This document shows, piece by piece, positions 32,050-44,300 of a DNA stretch of 64,000 nt. The stretch's first letter is position 1; each line of letters begins with the position of its first letter. Under the pieces are notes generated by a model. The model saw nothing but the letters and a program-made list of their open reading frames with translations, was not told where the DNA came from and did not search any database. The stretch is from Dipteris shenzhenensis. Lineage: Eukaryota; Polypodiophyta; Polypodiopsida; Gleicheniales. The position numbers and the translations under genes are program-made. The DNA is taken from NCBI GenBank assembly GCA_047967505.1, contig CM106538.1; one strand, written 5' to 3'.

Positions 32050-33025
32050 ACTCATCAATAGACAATAATCCAGCCAGAGAAGCTACCAAAAACCTTATAT
32101 TTCCATCCAAAACTATGGACACAACAAAAGAGAGATAGATCCAAAGTCCCACCAGAGCGTGGTCCGCCGGATATCTCTAAACTTGAGCCCGCGTGCTCCA
32201 CCTTGAGTGTATGTAGACTCTCCGTCCAGATTCCTTCCACCTTGCTGTTCGGAAGCCAGCCTAGGTGGCAGCCCTTTCTCAGCTTTGTCTGCAGGCTATA
32301 ATGTACCTCCTTCACCTCCAAAAGATAGGCTCAAGGTAGGTCTTCCTGCTGCTCCAGGTGATGATTTGTGAGGGCTGAATGGCCCCATTTTATAGGCCCA
32401 GGGCCTGCTGCAAAAAACCGACCAGTCTGGCTGCTTCTGGCCGATCCAAACAGGCCGACCAGGCCCTGACCTGGTCTGCCTATAAAGGCGCCTGTGGGGC
32501 TCTCTTTTCTAGGGCCTTTGGCCCACACTTCAAGACAAGGGCTCAGCCCTTAGGTCTGCCCTATAAAAGGCCCGGTTGGCTGCCTCCAAGCAGCCCAACC
32601 AGCCTCTCTCTTGGCCGACACTCTATGCTGGTCTGCCCCGTCCTGTTGCGCCCCTTTTCAGCACCCTGTTCTCGCCTCAGCTTTGTACTGTTCCGTACTA
32701 ATGCTGACGTCATCCGTGACCTCATAGCCTCTTCTCTTATGTCCCTGCTGCTGTCCTCAGCTCCGCCTTATGCTCCTGCAGATCAGCTAGGTCAGCCAGG
32801 TACCCTCCTCTCGTCTTTTGATGTGAGGTGCTGCCCATGTGGCAGGCCCCTCTCTTTCTTTTCTCTTGGGCACATGCCCTAGGTCTCCCTCCCCCACGCT
32901 CTCCTCATACAGGGGCTTACAGATGAGGAGGTGTTCCAGCAGTCCTAGTAGTAGCCAATTAGGCAATCCAAAGAAACCACATAGCAGGCATAACACGAAA
33001 GCTAAGGAAACTCTCTCTTACTAGG
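32050..33025. repeat. LTR-like GC-rich block with TATA motifs on both strands
   Basis: Shares blocks with 4850-5700 (CTGCTGCTCC, CCAGGTGATG, CTTGAGCCC-x-CGTGCTCC). It has TATAAAA on - at 32388-32394, and TATAAA or TATAAAA on + at 32481-32486 and 32562-32568, each set between GGCC/GGGCC pairs. It is probably overlapping remains of LTRs in both orientations. Confidence 0.45.
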
Positions 33026-33030
33026 ATTAT

Positions 33031-33760
33031 GTCACGGGCATCCTAATGCTGTGGACATGCGGGCTATGTGCCAGCGCAGCAGCCACATCAGTTGCGACAT
33101 AGGCAGCCATGTAGATAGACCATACAACCACGTCATCAAGTCATACAGCTATGCAGGAAGCATCACATCATTAAAACATGCAGAGTTGACTTTTTGACTG
33201 ACCTGGTCAACAGTCGGTGTTGACCAACCGACTAGGGGCAACGGTCGGCATCGACTAGGCCAACCAATCTGACATAACAACCTATAAAAGGGCAGCCTTG
33301 TCCCTCATTCTTCATCCAGTCTTGGGCTTTCAATGCTCAACAAAGGCAGCCAAGAGCCCCAGCAGCAGACCAGCAGGGTAGCCCTTGGCCTTTAGGGATC
33401 ATCAGTGAGGATTCACCTCCTCTCTACAATGCGAGTTTCCATTAAAGTTTTATAGTGAGGGTTTCATCCCTTCATACAGTTGTATTCAGCCCTTTGGGCA
33501 TTCATACATTCGGTTATATATTTCTCTTCGGAGGCCCGCTATATTCTCTCCCTCTGATTCTCTCACTCACATCCACAGCATCACTTGTGTACTGGGTATA
33601 TCATTTCTATTAGTTCAGTTAGTGTTGAGCTTGAGAGAGAGTGAGTCAGTCTATCTCCCGCTACAGAAGAGGACATGGGACCCAGGCAACTCCCATGATG
33701 CTGGCTAGCGAAAGCTAGATTCAGTCCTTGCATTTGCATCCATTCAAGGCTAATGCTTGA
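33031..33760 (+). repeat. LTR-like block, + strand promoter
   Basis: Begins TGTCACGGGCATC and carries CCACATCA/CCACGTCA boxes (33060-33130) and a W-box run (TTGACTTTTTGACTGACC and GGTCAAC, 33180-33235). CCTATAAAAGGG follows at 33281-33292, then a T-rich leader-like stretch. It has the organisation of an LTR U3-R-U5, but I did not find its partner. Confidence 0.5.
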
Positions 33761-33779
33761 AAGTATCAAAGAGTTATGG

Positions 33780-33971
33780 ATTCAAAGGTGTACTGCACTT
33801 GAATGTTCTTGCAAGTACAGCTGAAGCCCCTTTAATAGGCCTAGGAAAGTGGGCCAACACTTGATTGTATCAGGGATTCAAAAGTGTACTGACGAATGTT
33901 CCTGCAAGTACAGCTGAAGCCCATTTTATAGGCTTAGGGAAGTGGGCAGCACGTAATTGTATGTGGAATTA
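33780..33971. repeat. Tandem duplication, 96 bp period
   Basis: ATTCAAA-x-GTGTACTG starts at 33780 and 33876. Both copies continue through GTTC-x-TGCAAGTACAGCTGAAGCCC to a GTGGGC-containing end. Confidence 0.8.
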
Positions 33972-33989
33972 TGCAACAGGGGTGCCACA

Positions 33990-34930
33990 TGGCATGCCCC
34001 CATGAAAACCCACTAAAAGCTATTGTATGTACAAAAATACTTAAGAGACAACAACTATTGTGATCCTTTTATAAACTAATAGGACCCATTGTTTAACTGA
34101 CTACTAAACTAAAACTTACTACTATTAGAGGGCACAAGTCAGGTTCCTTTGGCGGGTTAAGAAATTTTCAAAGCCAATGCCAAAGATCCCTCTCTCTTTG
34201 CCTCTCCTCCCCCACCTCCGCCTCCACCTCTGCCTCCACCCCCCCAGCACCTCATCCTCCAATTACTACCCCCCATCTTTAGACTAGCCCGTTCCTCCTT
34301 TCTCTCACCCCCTCCCCTCCGCCCCTTGTTCCCCTACTCCAATTGTTCTCACCGACCTCCTTCCAGGCTTCATTACCCCCCACCACTCCTCCTAGGCCCA
34401 CTCCATAGTCTCAAGTTCATCCCGCTGCCCCCCTGACACCCCCCTGCCTCTCAAAGAAAGCCACGCCTCATCGGGTTCTCCTTCTATAGGTCTTTCCTTA
34501 TTGTCTTCTCCGGTCTCTGTTCATCTCCTCCAACTACCACGGCTCAAGTCTTGCCCAAGCTAGCAACTCCCATTTGAGTTCTAGCGCCTGGGGTCCTAGA
34601 CTACACAAAGGTCTGGAAGGAGTACTCCCTCGCCCTAGAGATCCCATTTCTGCACCCCTTGAAAGGAGGCACCATTGCCTCCAGATCTGCTCCAAACTGC
34701 AATGAACTGCTGCTGACTGACACGTGGACTTTCCGTACGGTTTGTCCACTACAGAGGCTCCACCTTGCTAGGTACTCTCCTAGACGTGCTGCCCACATGG
34801 CAGCCTATGTGCTCCCCATGTGACAGCCCCATTCTCTGTGTTTCTTGTGAGCTTGCTGTCCACGACAGCCAATGTGCTATCCATGTGGTTGATCACCACC
34901 ACCCTAAGGTCAGGTTTGTCTGAGCTCCAA
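33990..34930. other. Pyrimidine-rich stretch, no gene recognised
   Basis: From 34170 to about 34540 the + strand is almost all C and T with CTCC/CACC runs, as in LINE or gene leader DNA. No protein family is recognisable. Small open frames on - (34534-34798) lack motifs. Confidence 0.3.
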
Positions 34931-34939
34931 AAAAAAGCT

Positions 34940-35175
34940 TCCTCCTACTACTCTCCAATACCTGTGCAAATTGTTGTGAAGGAGAGATGTCCACACCAAT
35001 GTGGCAGCCCAAGTATCTAACAAAAACCCCTCTTTGAATTCATGTACAATGGAAATGAGCCCCCAAAACTAGAGTGTCCTCGTCACTAATCCAAAAGACA
35101 TTGATTTATTCCAATTGATGTGTGCACCTGCTGCGTAACAAAATAAATCCAAGGTTGCCCTGGAGAAAGTGAGAT
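34940..35175 (-). pseudogene. LINE RT C-terminal fragment
   Basis: On the - strand it reads INVFWISDEDTLVLGAHFHC, then after a stop IQRGVFVRYLGCHIGVDIS. This corresponds to the LINE RT thumb approach, where the K-x-x-x-FWI ... RYLGxxIGV pattern is conserved. Only about 75 codons can be followed. It belongs to a family related to LINE-C and LINE-E. It lies within the proposed HAD intron. Confidence 0.45.
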
Positions 35176-37300
35176 TCTATGGAGTGGCATCCAAAAAAAG
35201 TATCATCAGCTAGCTCACTATCCAAGAGCTCATTGTCCTATCTCAAAGGAAGTATCAGCCCAATAATGTCTGTTTCCAGGGGCATTGCTCATTGCTTGTG
35301 GAGCTGTCTAGGGGCATAGAGGATCTATCTATGCTCTCTCAGGACTGTGGCCAGGATGCAACGGATCCAACAAGACTTCACTTAGGGCATGGCAGCTTGG
35401 TTGACAAGGGACAACATGCTTTCCCCATCAAGAGGTCTCGCCAGCCTACAAGATAGATCGACAAAGTGTCACCCACCTGGACATTGAAGAGTCATCCCCC
35501 CTCTCAACAGAGACCTGAGTTCTCTCTGGAGGACGGAGTTTGTGGGACGGTCGCCAACATCAATGCTTGGAATCTCTGGGTAGTGCGCTGTAGTTTAATG
35601 ATGGGGGTCAGCCTACAGCCACTCTTGTCAACATTTGGCACGATATCATCAATACCCTGCAAACCACTTGAGCGCAAGGTCTAGGAAGATCGCTGAAAGG
35701 TGGGATCGTTCTGCAAGGCATGGCCTGCAAGCACTTTTACACTCTCATGGATCGAGGAATCCACTGGTTTTATAGCCCTCCACCCTAGTTGTTGGCACCT
35801 ATTCTAGGATACTCTAGGCAATGAGCTGGATTCTGAAAGCAGGCTGCATAACAGCCAGCTGTCTTTTCTCATTGGTCAGGCATTCCTTTTGGGGTTGGGG
35901 GGCGGGGGGGGGGGGGCAGCACACGTTAGCAGGCGTTTGGAAATGTTTGGTTATTTTATTTTCCTTTCTAATCATGCATTTTGCACATGCATATACTGCA
36001 CATTTTCACAAATATTATGTAGATCTGCTGTAGTTGTGGAAATGTGCATATACTCCACATTTTCAGAAATATTATGTAGATCTGCTGTAAACATGAGAAA
36101 ATGCAAGAATTTGCATAAAAAACACATGCCCAAGAAATTGCATTAAGACCCAAAATGCAGATTTGCCCTCTTTGTGGGGACCTGCAAAAAGGTTGCACAT
36201 TTGGAAAAGTCCAAACGTCTTGTGCACTCGGTCATCGCAAAGGCTAGCACTGAGAAGATTAATGAGATCATTTACACAAAGTACCCTTGTAGGAAAAATA
36301 TTGCATTGCAATTCGTAAAAGTGATGTGCAATAAAAGTTGGGCTGCCCATCAAAACGCTTTCATCTAACCCTGATTTTCATTTCTTCTTCCTTCATTGTC
36401 ACCATTCATCCCCTAGCCTAGGAGTGACTTGAGCATGCTGTCAGCACTAGGGCTGCCTAAGACCAAGCGCAGGCCTAAGCTTGCTTTAGCAAGCAGCATA
36501 GCAGGGCAGCTGCCAGGTGGGGCTACCGTGCAGGCAGATGCAGCAGTTGTAGCAACAGTATCTAACAGGCAGAACAGCAGCAGTCGGTCAGTCAGGGGTC
36601 TGCCAACCCGTACCAAGTTGGGCCAGTCAGTCTTCATAATGTCAGCCAAGGTTTGACCTAAAGTGGGCCAGGTCAGCAATGACTCAAACCGCCAGCAGCA
36701 GAGGTCTGTCAGGAGGACTTCCCCCCTACCTTTAGGGAGATTTCAGCAGGGATCTCTCAAGAGGACTTCCCTCCTCGCTTCAACATCACAAGCACTAGCA
36801 ATCCGCAACCTCAGCAGACCTTCAGCAAGCATAAGCCCAGGCAGACACTCAGCATCCTGGGCTCACTACCCAAGAGAACATCCTGTATTCTTTGTGCACT
36901 TGCTGATTGCAAAACCTGTCAGTAGATAGTAGCATACATCCAAGTCTTTTGCTATTAGAAGTAATCCATGTCCATGTGTTGGGCACCCTCATGTTACAGT
37001 GACTAAGAAAGCCCTTCACCGCCCATCTCCCGTTAGACTCAAGCAGCGCTCTGTTTCAAGAGAGTATCGCGTCAGTGAAATGAGATTTGTACAACACTAG
37101 ATTAGAGAACCCGCCTACTAAACATAAGATATGCTATCCTCCAATAGGGAGTCTCCTTGGAACGGTTGCCATAGGGAAGCTCTAAACATTAGGTGAACAC
37201 AGTTGCGCTATTGTTGAGAGTTAGGTTAACAGATGTGGATTTTCATGTATCATGGTTTCAATGATTGACGCAGTAAGAATATGCAACACTCATAACTCAT
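35176..37300. other. No confident gene; short repeats
   Basis: Contains a run of about 25 bases that is nearly all G (about 35890-35920) and a 57-bp tandem duplication (GCATATACT-x-CACATTTTCA at 35989 and 36046). A 64-codon + frame (36174-36368) and two CAG-rich + frames (36429-36929) match no known family. Confidence 0.35.
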
Positions 37301-37312
37301 CGAGGAAACTAC

Positions 37313-37436
37313 CTGTGACAGATCGTTCGGCTCCTTCATCTTTCGAGAGAGCCCTCATCTGGTACTGCCGGGTAAAGTAGGGGTATCGAGTAATTGCTCG
37401 GGGGAGACCCACGATTGGAATCTTTTGGCCCAGCAT
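37313..37436 (-). CDS. HAD-like hydrolase, candidate exon 1 (presequence)
   Basis: The - strand ATG at 37436 opens MLGQKIPIVGLPRAITRYPY, then FTRQYQMRALSKDEGAERSV, ending one base into a codon at CTGTCACAG/GTAGTTTCC. The first 30 residues are Arg-rich with no acidic residue, like a mitochondrial targeting peptide. Spliced to the acceptor at 29768, the junction codon is G|GG (Gly) and translation continues SDVQVFPKYKALLVDAGG without a frame break. The upstream flank on - is a TATG microsatellite. An in-frame ATG further upstream falls in that repeat, so I prefer 37436. The exon call depends on phase and reading frame, not on a family match, so it is tentative. Confidence 0.45.
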
Positions 37437-37493
37437 TGCAAATGCTGGTGTGGTGCAGGACAACCTTCCGCATATGGTCAGAGAGTACGTACA

Positions 37494-37670
37494 TACGTAC
37501 ATGTGTATCTGTGATGTATCTCTGTGTGCATGTATGTATGTATTCTCACTCAAAAAAAAATGCATGTATGTATGTATGTATGTATATGTGTGTGTATATG
37601 TGTGTATGTATGTATGTATATGTGTGTATATGTATGTTTGTATGTATGTATATGTGTGTGTAGGTATGTA
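37494..37670. repeat. (TATG)n/(TG)n microsatellite
   Basis: Imperfect TATG, TGTG and TATATG tracts. The several + frames of Tyr/Val/Cys/Met repeats translated from it are artefacts. Confidence 0.95.
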
Positions 37671-37863
37671 TCTCCTTCTTCTATGTTATGCTTCTTCGGG
37701 ATGCCGCTAAGGGAATCCTTTTATGATTGCCTATATTCACAGTAAGATTATACTATCTGCTTGTTCCACATTGAAATTTTCGGATGATCTTGTAATTTCT
37801 GTTTTTCACTTTGGAGACAATCTTTTGTAATATAAAGACACATAGATTTCACTAAAAAAAAGT

Positions 37864-37895
<32 letters not shown>

Positions 37896-37896
37896 C
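37671..37896 (+). mobile_element. LINE-D 3' end followed by (TG)n
   Basis: Contains GGGAATCCTTTTATGATTGCC, then the terminal motif CATAGATTTCACTAAAAAAAA and a TG repeat (37866-37896). It matches the ends at 38484-38568 and 51770-51918. Only the 3' UTR remains. Confidence 0.6.
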
Positions 37897-37974
37897 TTTA
37901 TGGCAGTACCTTACCCATATTCATGCCGATTCCAAGACTTGACTTCAATATCGTCTTGAAGATTGCTCACTCGT

Positions 37975-38570
37975 CCGTTAATGTTGGCTCACATCACGGT
38001 TGCTAAGCTTTATAAGGTCTTCATGCCTTCACCTTGGATTTCAAATAGAGTTGTATGCATCGTGATGCTAGATGGTGGTGACATTAGACATCCAAATTTT
38101 CGCTTCGTCAACAAGTTTTCTTGTGGCGGGTGATGCTTGGTATCATTCCATTTGGTCAACTAGTGGCTCGCAGACATACTGCTCCTCCTATTTGTCACAG
38201 AGGTCAGGCTCCCCACAAATCGTTGGCTCATCTTTTTTGGCAATGCCCTTACACTCGCGACTTTCTTTATTTCTGCAGCAACACCTAAGGGCTCGCTTTC
38301 CTACAACTTCCTTGGGAAAGTTTTTTGGCTGTTTGAAATCCACCCAAAGCAACAAGGCTTTGATCTCTTTTTCACGTGGGTTCATTATTTGGGACTTTGG
38401 AGTCTCTGGAAAGACCATAATCATAGAGTCTTTCGAGATCCCACTTACTCCGGGTGTCATTGAGGCAATCTTTCTTTGATTGTCTGTGTGCTCGTCTAAT
38501 AGATCATACTCGGGGATTGCTCATTGTAATATAAAGCCTAATGGATTTTACCCCCAAAAAAAAAGAAGCC
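37975..38570 (+). pseudogene. LINE-D C-terminus (zf-RVT) and 3' end
   Basis: With a frame change, the + strand reads HTAPPICHRGQAPHKSLAHL then FWQCPYTRDF, the C-terminal zinc finger of plant LINE ORF2. One Cys position is lost, as the usual CPRCG is here CHRG. After it come LWKDHNHRVFRD and the 3' UTR with TAATGGATTTTACCCCCA and an A tail at 38553-38561. The end motif and the preceding GGGTTCAT...TTTGG...TCTCTGGAAAGAC segment are shared with 51645-51918. The copy is heavily 5'-truncated, and a microsatellite begins right behind the A tail. Confidence 0.7.
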
Positions 38571-38579
38571 TGCATATCA

Positions 38580-39375
38580 ATTTTTTTTAAAAAAAGTGTG
38601 TGTGTCTATACACACACACATATGTCTATGTGTGCACACCCACGTGTTTATGTATGTATATATGTATACTCTCTCTCTCTATATATATATATGTTTATTT
38701 ATTTATTGTTATTATTTTTTATTTTTTTATTTTCCCAAAAAAGGGGGGTTTTATATTATGGCAAAGAAAACCGATATCAAATATACAATTGTTCCTTTCA
38801 TATATCTGAGACCATCACTGCATAGAGAAGCTAATTTCTCTCCTTTGGGACACACATGTCAGATCGAAAGATGTCGTTAGTTTGCGTGGAGTGGATCATC
38901 TCTACATGTCTTGGCGATACGATAAGCACATGTTCACACATATATATATATACGTATACATATACATATATTTGTATATGTATATGTATTGAATATGTAT
39001 ATGTGTATACATATACATATACATATATATATGTATATACATATACATATATATACATATATACATATACATATACATATATATACATATACATATATGT
39101 ATATATATGTATATACATATACATGTACATATATATGTATATATATGTACATGTACATATATATGTATATATATGTACATGTATATGTATGTGTACATGT
39201 ATATAGAGAGGGAGGGGGGGGGAACACACACACACATATTCTACATACATACATAGATGGTAAGTGTGTGTGTGTGTGTGCACGTGATCGCACGTGTGTG
39301 TGTGTGTGAGAGAGATTCTCACCAAAAAAAAAAAGTGTGTGTGTGTGTGTGTGAGAGAAGAAGAAGAAGAAGAAT
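38580..39375. repeat. Compound microsatellite (TG, CA, TATACA, TC, AGA)
   Basis: TG/CA tracts near 38596-38640, TATA near 38680, a long (ATATAC)n/(TATG)n field at 38935-39210, GT tracts at 39264-39350 and (AGA)n at 39357-39373. Up to 200-codon frames of Tyr/Ile/His/Thr/Val repeats on both strands are artefacts. Confidence 0.95.
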
Positions 39376-39659
39376 GTATTACCGTCCTCTGGGGGCCGAG
39401 AAACCGACCCATGGGACCCATGAAAATCACAATACAAGTGTCTCCCTTCTTTTATGGAAGGGGTAGGAAAACAACTATTCTGAAATACATTGAGTAATAC
39501 AACATTCCCGATATTGAAGAATCTTGGCAATAAAATTGCCCAGAGAGAGACAGTGAGAGAGAGTTTTCTAAGAAAGAGAGGAGCAGTAGGTCAACGCTTC
39601 CACCTTCCTCCTGTTGTGCTGCTGGCCAAGGCAACCCTTTGGGGACACTTAGTTGTTCG

Positions 39660-40140
39660 TACACCCCTCATTTGAGCTGTTGAGAGGTCATGACTGCTGC
39701 CTAACATCATCCTTCCAATTTATCACTATTCCGCTTCACTTTCCAGGGGAATTTAGGGCCATGGGCAAGTCACCTTCTATCTATGCACATTTTGTCTCTA
39801 TTTGCTCTCTCTTCTCACACGTTGTTTGCAAGGTTTTCATTTTGCCTTTTCTTGTCTGCTGTAGTGACCTGCCTCTAGCTCTATTTTGCATGTTCAGATT
39901 TTGCCTTTGGGTGGTGGGTGTTCATGCCTGTCTACAGTTCGTTTCGGTCTTCCTTTACTTGAGCTTTGCACTCTTACCTCTCGTTTCCTCTCTCTGTCTA
40001 ATCTCGTTTTTTAGGGGGTTTGTTGTTTTCTCCCTTTTTAAAACCCTTTTATTCTCAGTCATTAACTCGATTTTCTATTGCCTCCTTCTATGGCTTCTTT
40101 GCTGGGGGTTTTCGCTTGATTTCCATTGTACATAGCCATA
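39660..40140 (+). other. Pyrimidine-rich stretch ahead of LINE-E
   Basis: T/C-rich sequence with a 160-codon frame of Phe/Leu/Ser/Cys. The frame is explained by base composition. It may be the LINE-E 5' UTR or unrelated filler. Confidence 0.35.
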
Positions 40141-40559
40141 AAATCAGTTCTCCCTCACCATCTATACATACTTTAGCTTTGTAGAGGACTTTTGTTCTGC
40201 TCAAATTTTGCTTTCTGCTTTGCCTACCTTGGCAAGTTATGAATTTTAAAAGACCTTCAACATAGAAATATAGGCTCAAAACAAGAAGCGAAAGCAAGCT
40301 TTGTGTCTACAACTCTCAAGAGGAGTAGTTGTTTTTTTATGTTATGCACAAAAGTTTTGAAGGCACAAGAAAGGATTAGAAAGAGGCTCCTCCCTCTATT
40401 GGAATTATGGTGGAGGTTGATGAAATTGTAGACTCGATATGGTAATATGCCAAGCATGCTATCATCATCTTCTTCCTAGGTCGTATGCCTATTGTAGCCA
40501 ATGTGGACAATCAGTTGACAAAAGCACTTTGGGAGGTTGTTTTATTCGTAAGGTGCATT

Positions 40560-41130
40560 ATGCTAAAGTTATCATGACGGATGAGTAGCATAAACAAATG
40601 CTCTTAAGGCATTCTCGACTCTTTTATGGGCAGCAAATGGTTCATGTTTTGCCTTGGTCACCTAGTTGGGGTTACCATACATTGATTAGAAATCATTGCC
40701 TGGTTTGGGTGGAGGTGGTGGATTTTCCCCAATGCTTGCCTTCACTTTTTCCAAAAATTGCCATATCATTAGGAAAGGTGGTATGTCCACCTCACCCAAA
40801 TGGAAATTCTAATAGGTTTGACATTCTTGGGACACAAATAAGCCCAATCCAAAATCTTACTCTATCACAATTAATAATGTGGCTATGGGAAGTGCCTACT
40901 ATAGGCTGAAATGGGGTCTTTTTACAAGGGCATGCTTTGAGCACAAGAAGTTTGGACATATGGCTTCACCGTGTCTCTTGGTTTTGCATAAAATGCCCCC
41001 ACATGCCATGCCTTCTCCAATATAGAGTAAGGGCCTTTTGGAATAAAAAATAAAGCCAATAAACCTGTAAATGCAACACCAAATAAGAGGAATGCTCAAG
41101 TCTTGAACAATGGGAATGCCTCTCGCTTAG
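40560..41130 (+). pseudogene. LINE-E ORF1 relic
   Basis: A plant LINE ORF1 (DUF4283 plus zinc knuckle). The domain appears as MVHVLPWSPSWGYHTLIRNH, CLVWVEVVDFPQCLPSLFPK, IAISLGKVVCPP. It has the family's W-x-P ... VWVxLxxLP ... L-x-x-IAxxLGK pattern. About 60 codons on, in another frame, RACFEHKKFGHMASPC is a CCHC knuckle lacking its second Cys. Stops and frame changes break it. It lies upstream of ORF2 on the same strand. Confidence 0.65.
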
Positions 41131-41389
41131 TGCCTTCTATGTCTCAGCCTAAAGAGTGGTTCTTCTAATGGTCATATTCTTGCAAAAAACTCAGGAATTG
41201 GGATTACTTGGGCCGCTGTAACAACCAGCTATAGTTCTTTCCAGAAGAAGAAGTGGCTGGTTTGCTATCCTCCCATCAGGCTGTTGTGACACCTCAAGGA
41301 CAACAAGGCCTAGATCTTGAGGTGGACATGCAGACTTAATATATTTACTTTATCCACTATATATAGCTATATAAAACATCTGTAAACAA

Positions 41390-44300
41390 ATCAAGTGCTT
41401 GACCTTCAATTGTAGGGTTTGTGTGACACTCAGAAATGGAAGCTTGTATGGGCATATGTTAATGACTTGCATCCTGATATGGTGGCTCTATAAGAGCACA
41501 ATCAGCATATGTATGGATGCAGGACAGGCCATTATGTTGGTTATGATATCTTCTCTGCAGGAGAACATTCTTTTTTAGGTGTTTCTTTTCTTGTCAAGCA
41601 TACTCCTCACCAAATTGTGGCGACTATAAATGATAAAGAAGGCACATGGATCATCATTCAGTGTCTCATCTAGGGTGAAATACTTGAATTTGCATCTATT
41701 TATGCTCCTCAATCTTCTCATCGAAGAGCTTTAATTTGGGAGGATATGAAGTAATATCCTTGGAGGCAGCATATTTTTCTTTGTGGGGACTTTAATAATG
41801 CACCACTTCAAGGGAATAATACCTCGAGTAATACTCACATGTTGGCTTTGGAACGTCACCATTGGTCATGCTTGATCCCTCAACTTGGTCTTGTAGATCT
41901 TTGGACAAAGTTAAAACCCATGCTTTTAGGATATACCTTTCAGCATAATCCTCACTCTGCATATTGGGCCAAGTTGGACCATTGGTACATAATAAATGCA
42001 CAGCAGTATAATGCTCTTACTTGTCAAATGTGGGTAGATTATGCGTTCCCTCATTTGGATCATGCTCCATTATGGTTGAGGTTTTCTTTTCATGAGACAC
42101 CACATGATAGGATGCCAGATAAAAGTCCTCTTATTGTCAATAATAGCTATTTGGAGCATGATGAATATAAGCAAATGGTTAGTTATGCCATTGCACCCCT
42201 TCGGGGAATAGTGCGAGATTGATCTTGGTTATGCTTGGAATGCCTTCGCTTCTGACATGCAGTCTGTTATCCGTGATTATGGGAAGCATAATTTGAATGA
42301 CTTGAGAAAACAGGTTGTAGATGCTAAAGTTAACTATCAAAAGTTGTCAAAATCAGGGATTTGACTCAACCTAAGCATGTCAAGGATTTGACTCAGCCAT
42401 GTGAAGGATCCCTTGACATGGTTGCTTATGTCATGCTAAGCATTTATTATAGAGCAATGACCACGAAAATTGCCAAATGGGAAACCAAGGCCATGCAGAA
42501 AGCTCTTTTGGATAAAGCTTGTTCTTCTAAGCAATTGTTTAAAAGTTTGTATTATAAAAATCACGCTCAAAATGTTTGTTAGGTTTTGACATTGACTTCC
42601 TCATGGGCACAACTTGCCCAAGCATGTGTTGGTCATTTTGCTCGATAGTTTGGAAGTTTGGTGTCCTCTTCACAGGAGGTTTTGTTAGCAAGACAGAAGT
42701 TAGTACAACATGTTTCTCCTATTATTGCTCTTGACCAGGCTCTACTGCTTGAGACACCTTTTATAGAAAGGGAGCTTTTTGATGCTTTGAAGTCACATGG
42801 TAAATGGAGGTCCCAAGGTTGGGATGGTCTTACAGTGGAGTTCTTTTTGGCTTACTAGGATGCCATTAAGCAAGTTTTATTGCAAATGGTTAATAGTGCC
42901 AGGCCAAATTAGCAAATGCTAGATTCCTGGAAGAAAGTGTTGATTCTTTGTGAATCATTTGCTAATTGGAGGCCTATTACACTCATGCCAGTTAGCTATA
43001 CGATGATTGCCAAAATGGCGGTTGATAGAATAAAAGGATTCATGCATGATGGTCTACATCATACCTAATATAGCTTTATTCCTTGCAGTAGACACATCAC
43101 TAATAATATTGCAAATGCCTATGTTGGGATGGAAAATGCAAAGTATACCCAACAAGATGTACTCTTGTTGCAATTGGGCATTGCCAAAGCTTTTGATAAT
43201 GAGCAGTGGGATTTCATCTTGTAGACGATGCAATCTTTCGGGTTTAGGCATTGAATCAACATGTTATCCTACTAGCTCTATAGTGATAGTAAAGCTACAG
43301 TATTTTATCAGGAGATATATCTGATCAGTGGACTTTATATCCTTCAGTGAGACATGGATTCTCTCTTAGTCCTTTGCTTTATGCAATAGTTGATCATTTG
43401 ATACTTTGCTATATTGATCATCTTGTGGCCACAGATGTCCTGCATGGTCTATAGATACACAAAAGAAAGCCCATGATTGCGCAAGCTTATGCTACTGATT
43501 CATTCTTCATTCCCATGAACACACAAACTAGTCTTTCGCAACTCATGAAGGCTTTATCCTTGTAGGGAATAGCTATTGGCTTGTAGTTAAACTTTCAAAA
43601 GCCCAAGCTTCTACCTTTGCATGCTAAGGATTGGCATAGCTCTTTGTGGCTAGGGGAAATTGTTTTTCCCAACCAACTTGTTCGTCATCTTGGCTATCCT
43701 TTGGGATGGACCATCTCTAATCATCAAAAAGTAGATTGGGTACTTGTAAAGCTCAAGAAGAAACTAGAATATTGAAAATTAGCCACTTGGTCTCTTCATG
43801 TTTGACTCTGAATTGTACAATCAATTTTGGTAGCGTACATTTGGTTTTTCTTACCTTTGATGATGTTTGATAAAAAAGACATCTCTTCTTTCATGTCCAC
43901 TCTTATGGAGACTTTTTGGTGCTCAAAGCATGACTGTAAGAGTATCAAATTACTTTCTATAAAGCATTTGTGTTTCCCAAAGATGCACGATGGCTTGAAC
44001 ATATTGAATATTCATATTTTGGCACACAAGGGGAAATTGATGCTGCAATTTTTGCAAGGTGATCAACCTTAGGTTGCTACGATGTCTCATTTACTTCTGC
44101 AGCTGACTAGTCCTGCTTTTGGGCACTGGCATCCTACTCCATGGAACTTCATTTTGGGTTATATTGATGGTACGATTAAAGGTCGTCCTTTTGTTCTAAA
44201 ATGTTCTTGGCCTAGAAGGAGTTTCTCTCTCATCTCAAATGGCATAGTTGTGACTCTCTAGATGGAAATTCCTTGCACATGGAGAACTTGCACTAGCCAA

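Larger units (their letters stand above)
29768..37312 (-). other. Proposed 7.5 kb intron of the HAD gene
   Basis: Bounded by GTAGTTT (donor, 37312-37311 on -) and a T-rich ACAG (acceptor). It contains two or more LTR-like blocks, a copia gag start, LINE scraps, tandem duplications and mono/dinucleotide runs. Large TE-filled introns are common in big plant genomes. The alternative is that the two exons are unrelated. Confidence 0.4.

Noticed and set aside
38590-39310. Long open frames of up to 200 codons on both strands
   Set aside because: They translate TG/CA/TATACA microsatellites; no start context, no complexity.
39653-40135. 160-codon hydrophobic frame
   Set aside because: The DNA is T/C-rich throughout, which alone gives Phe/Leu/Ser/Cys; no motif and no neighbour to support a membrane protein.
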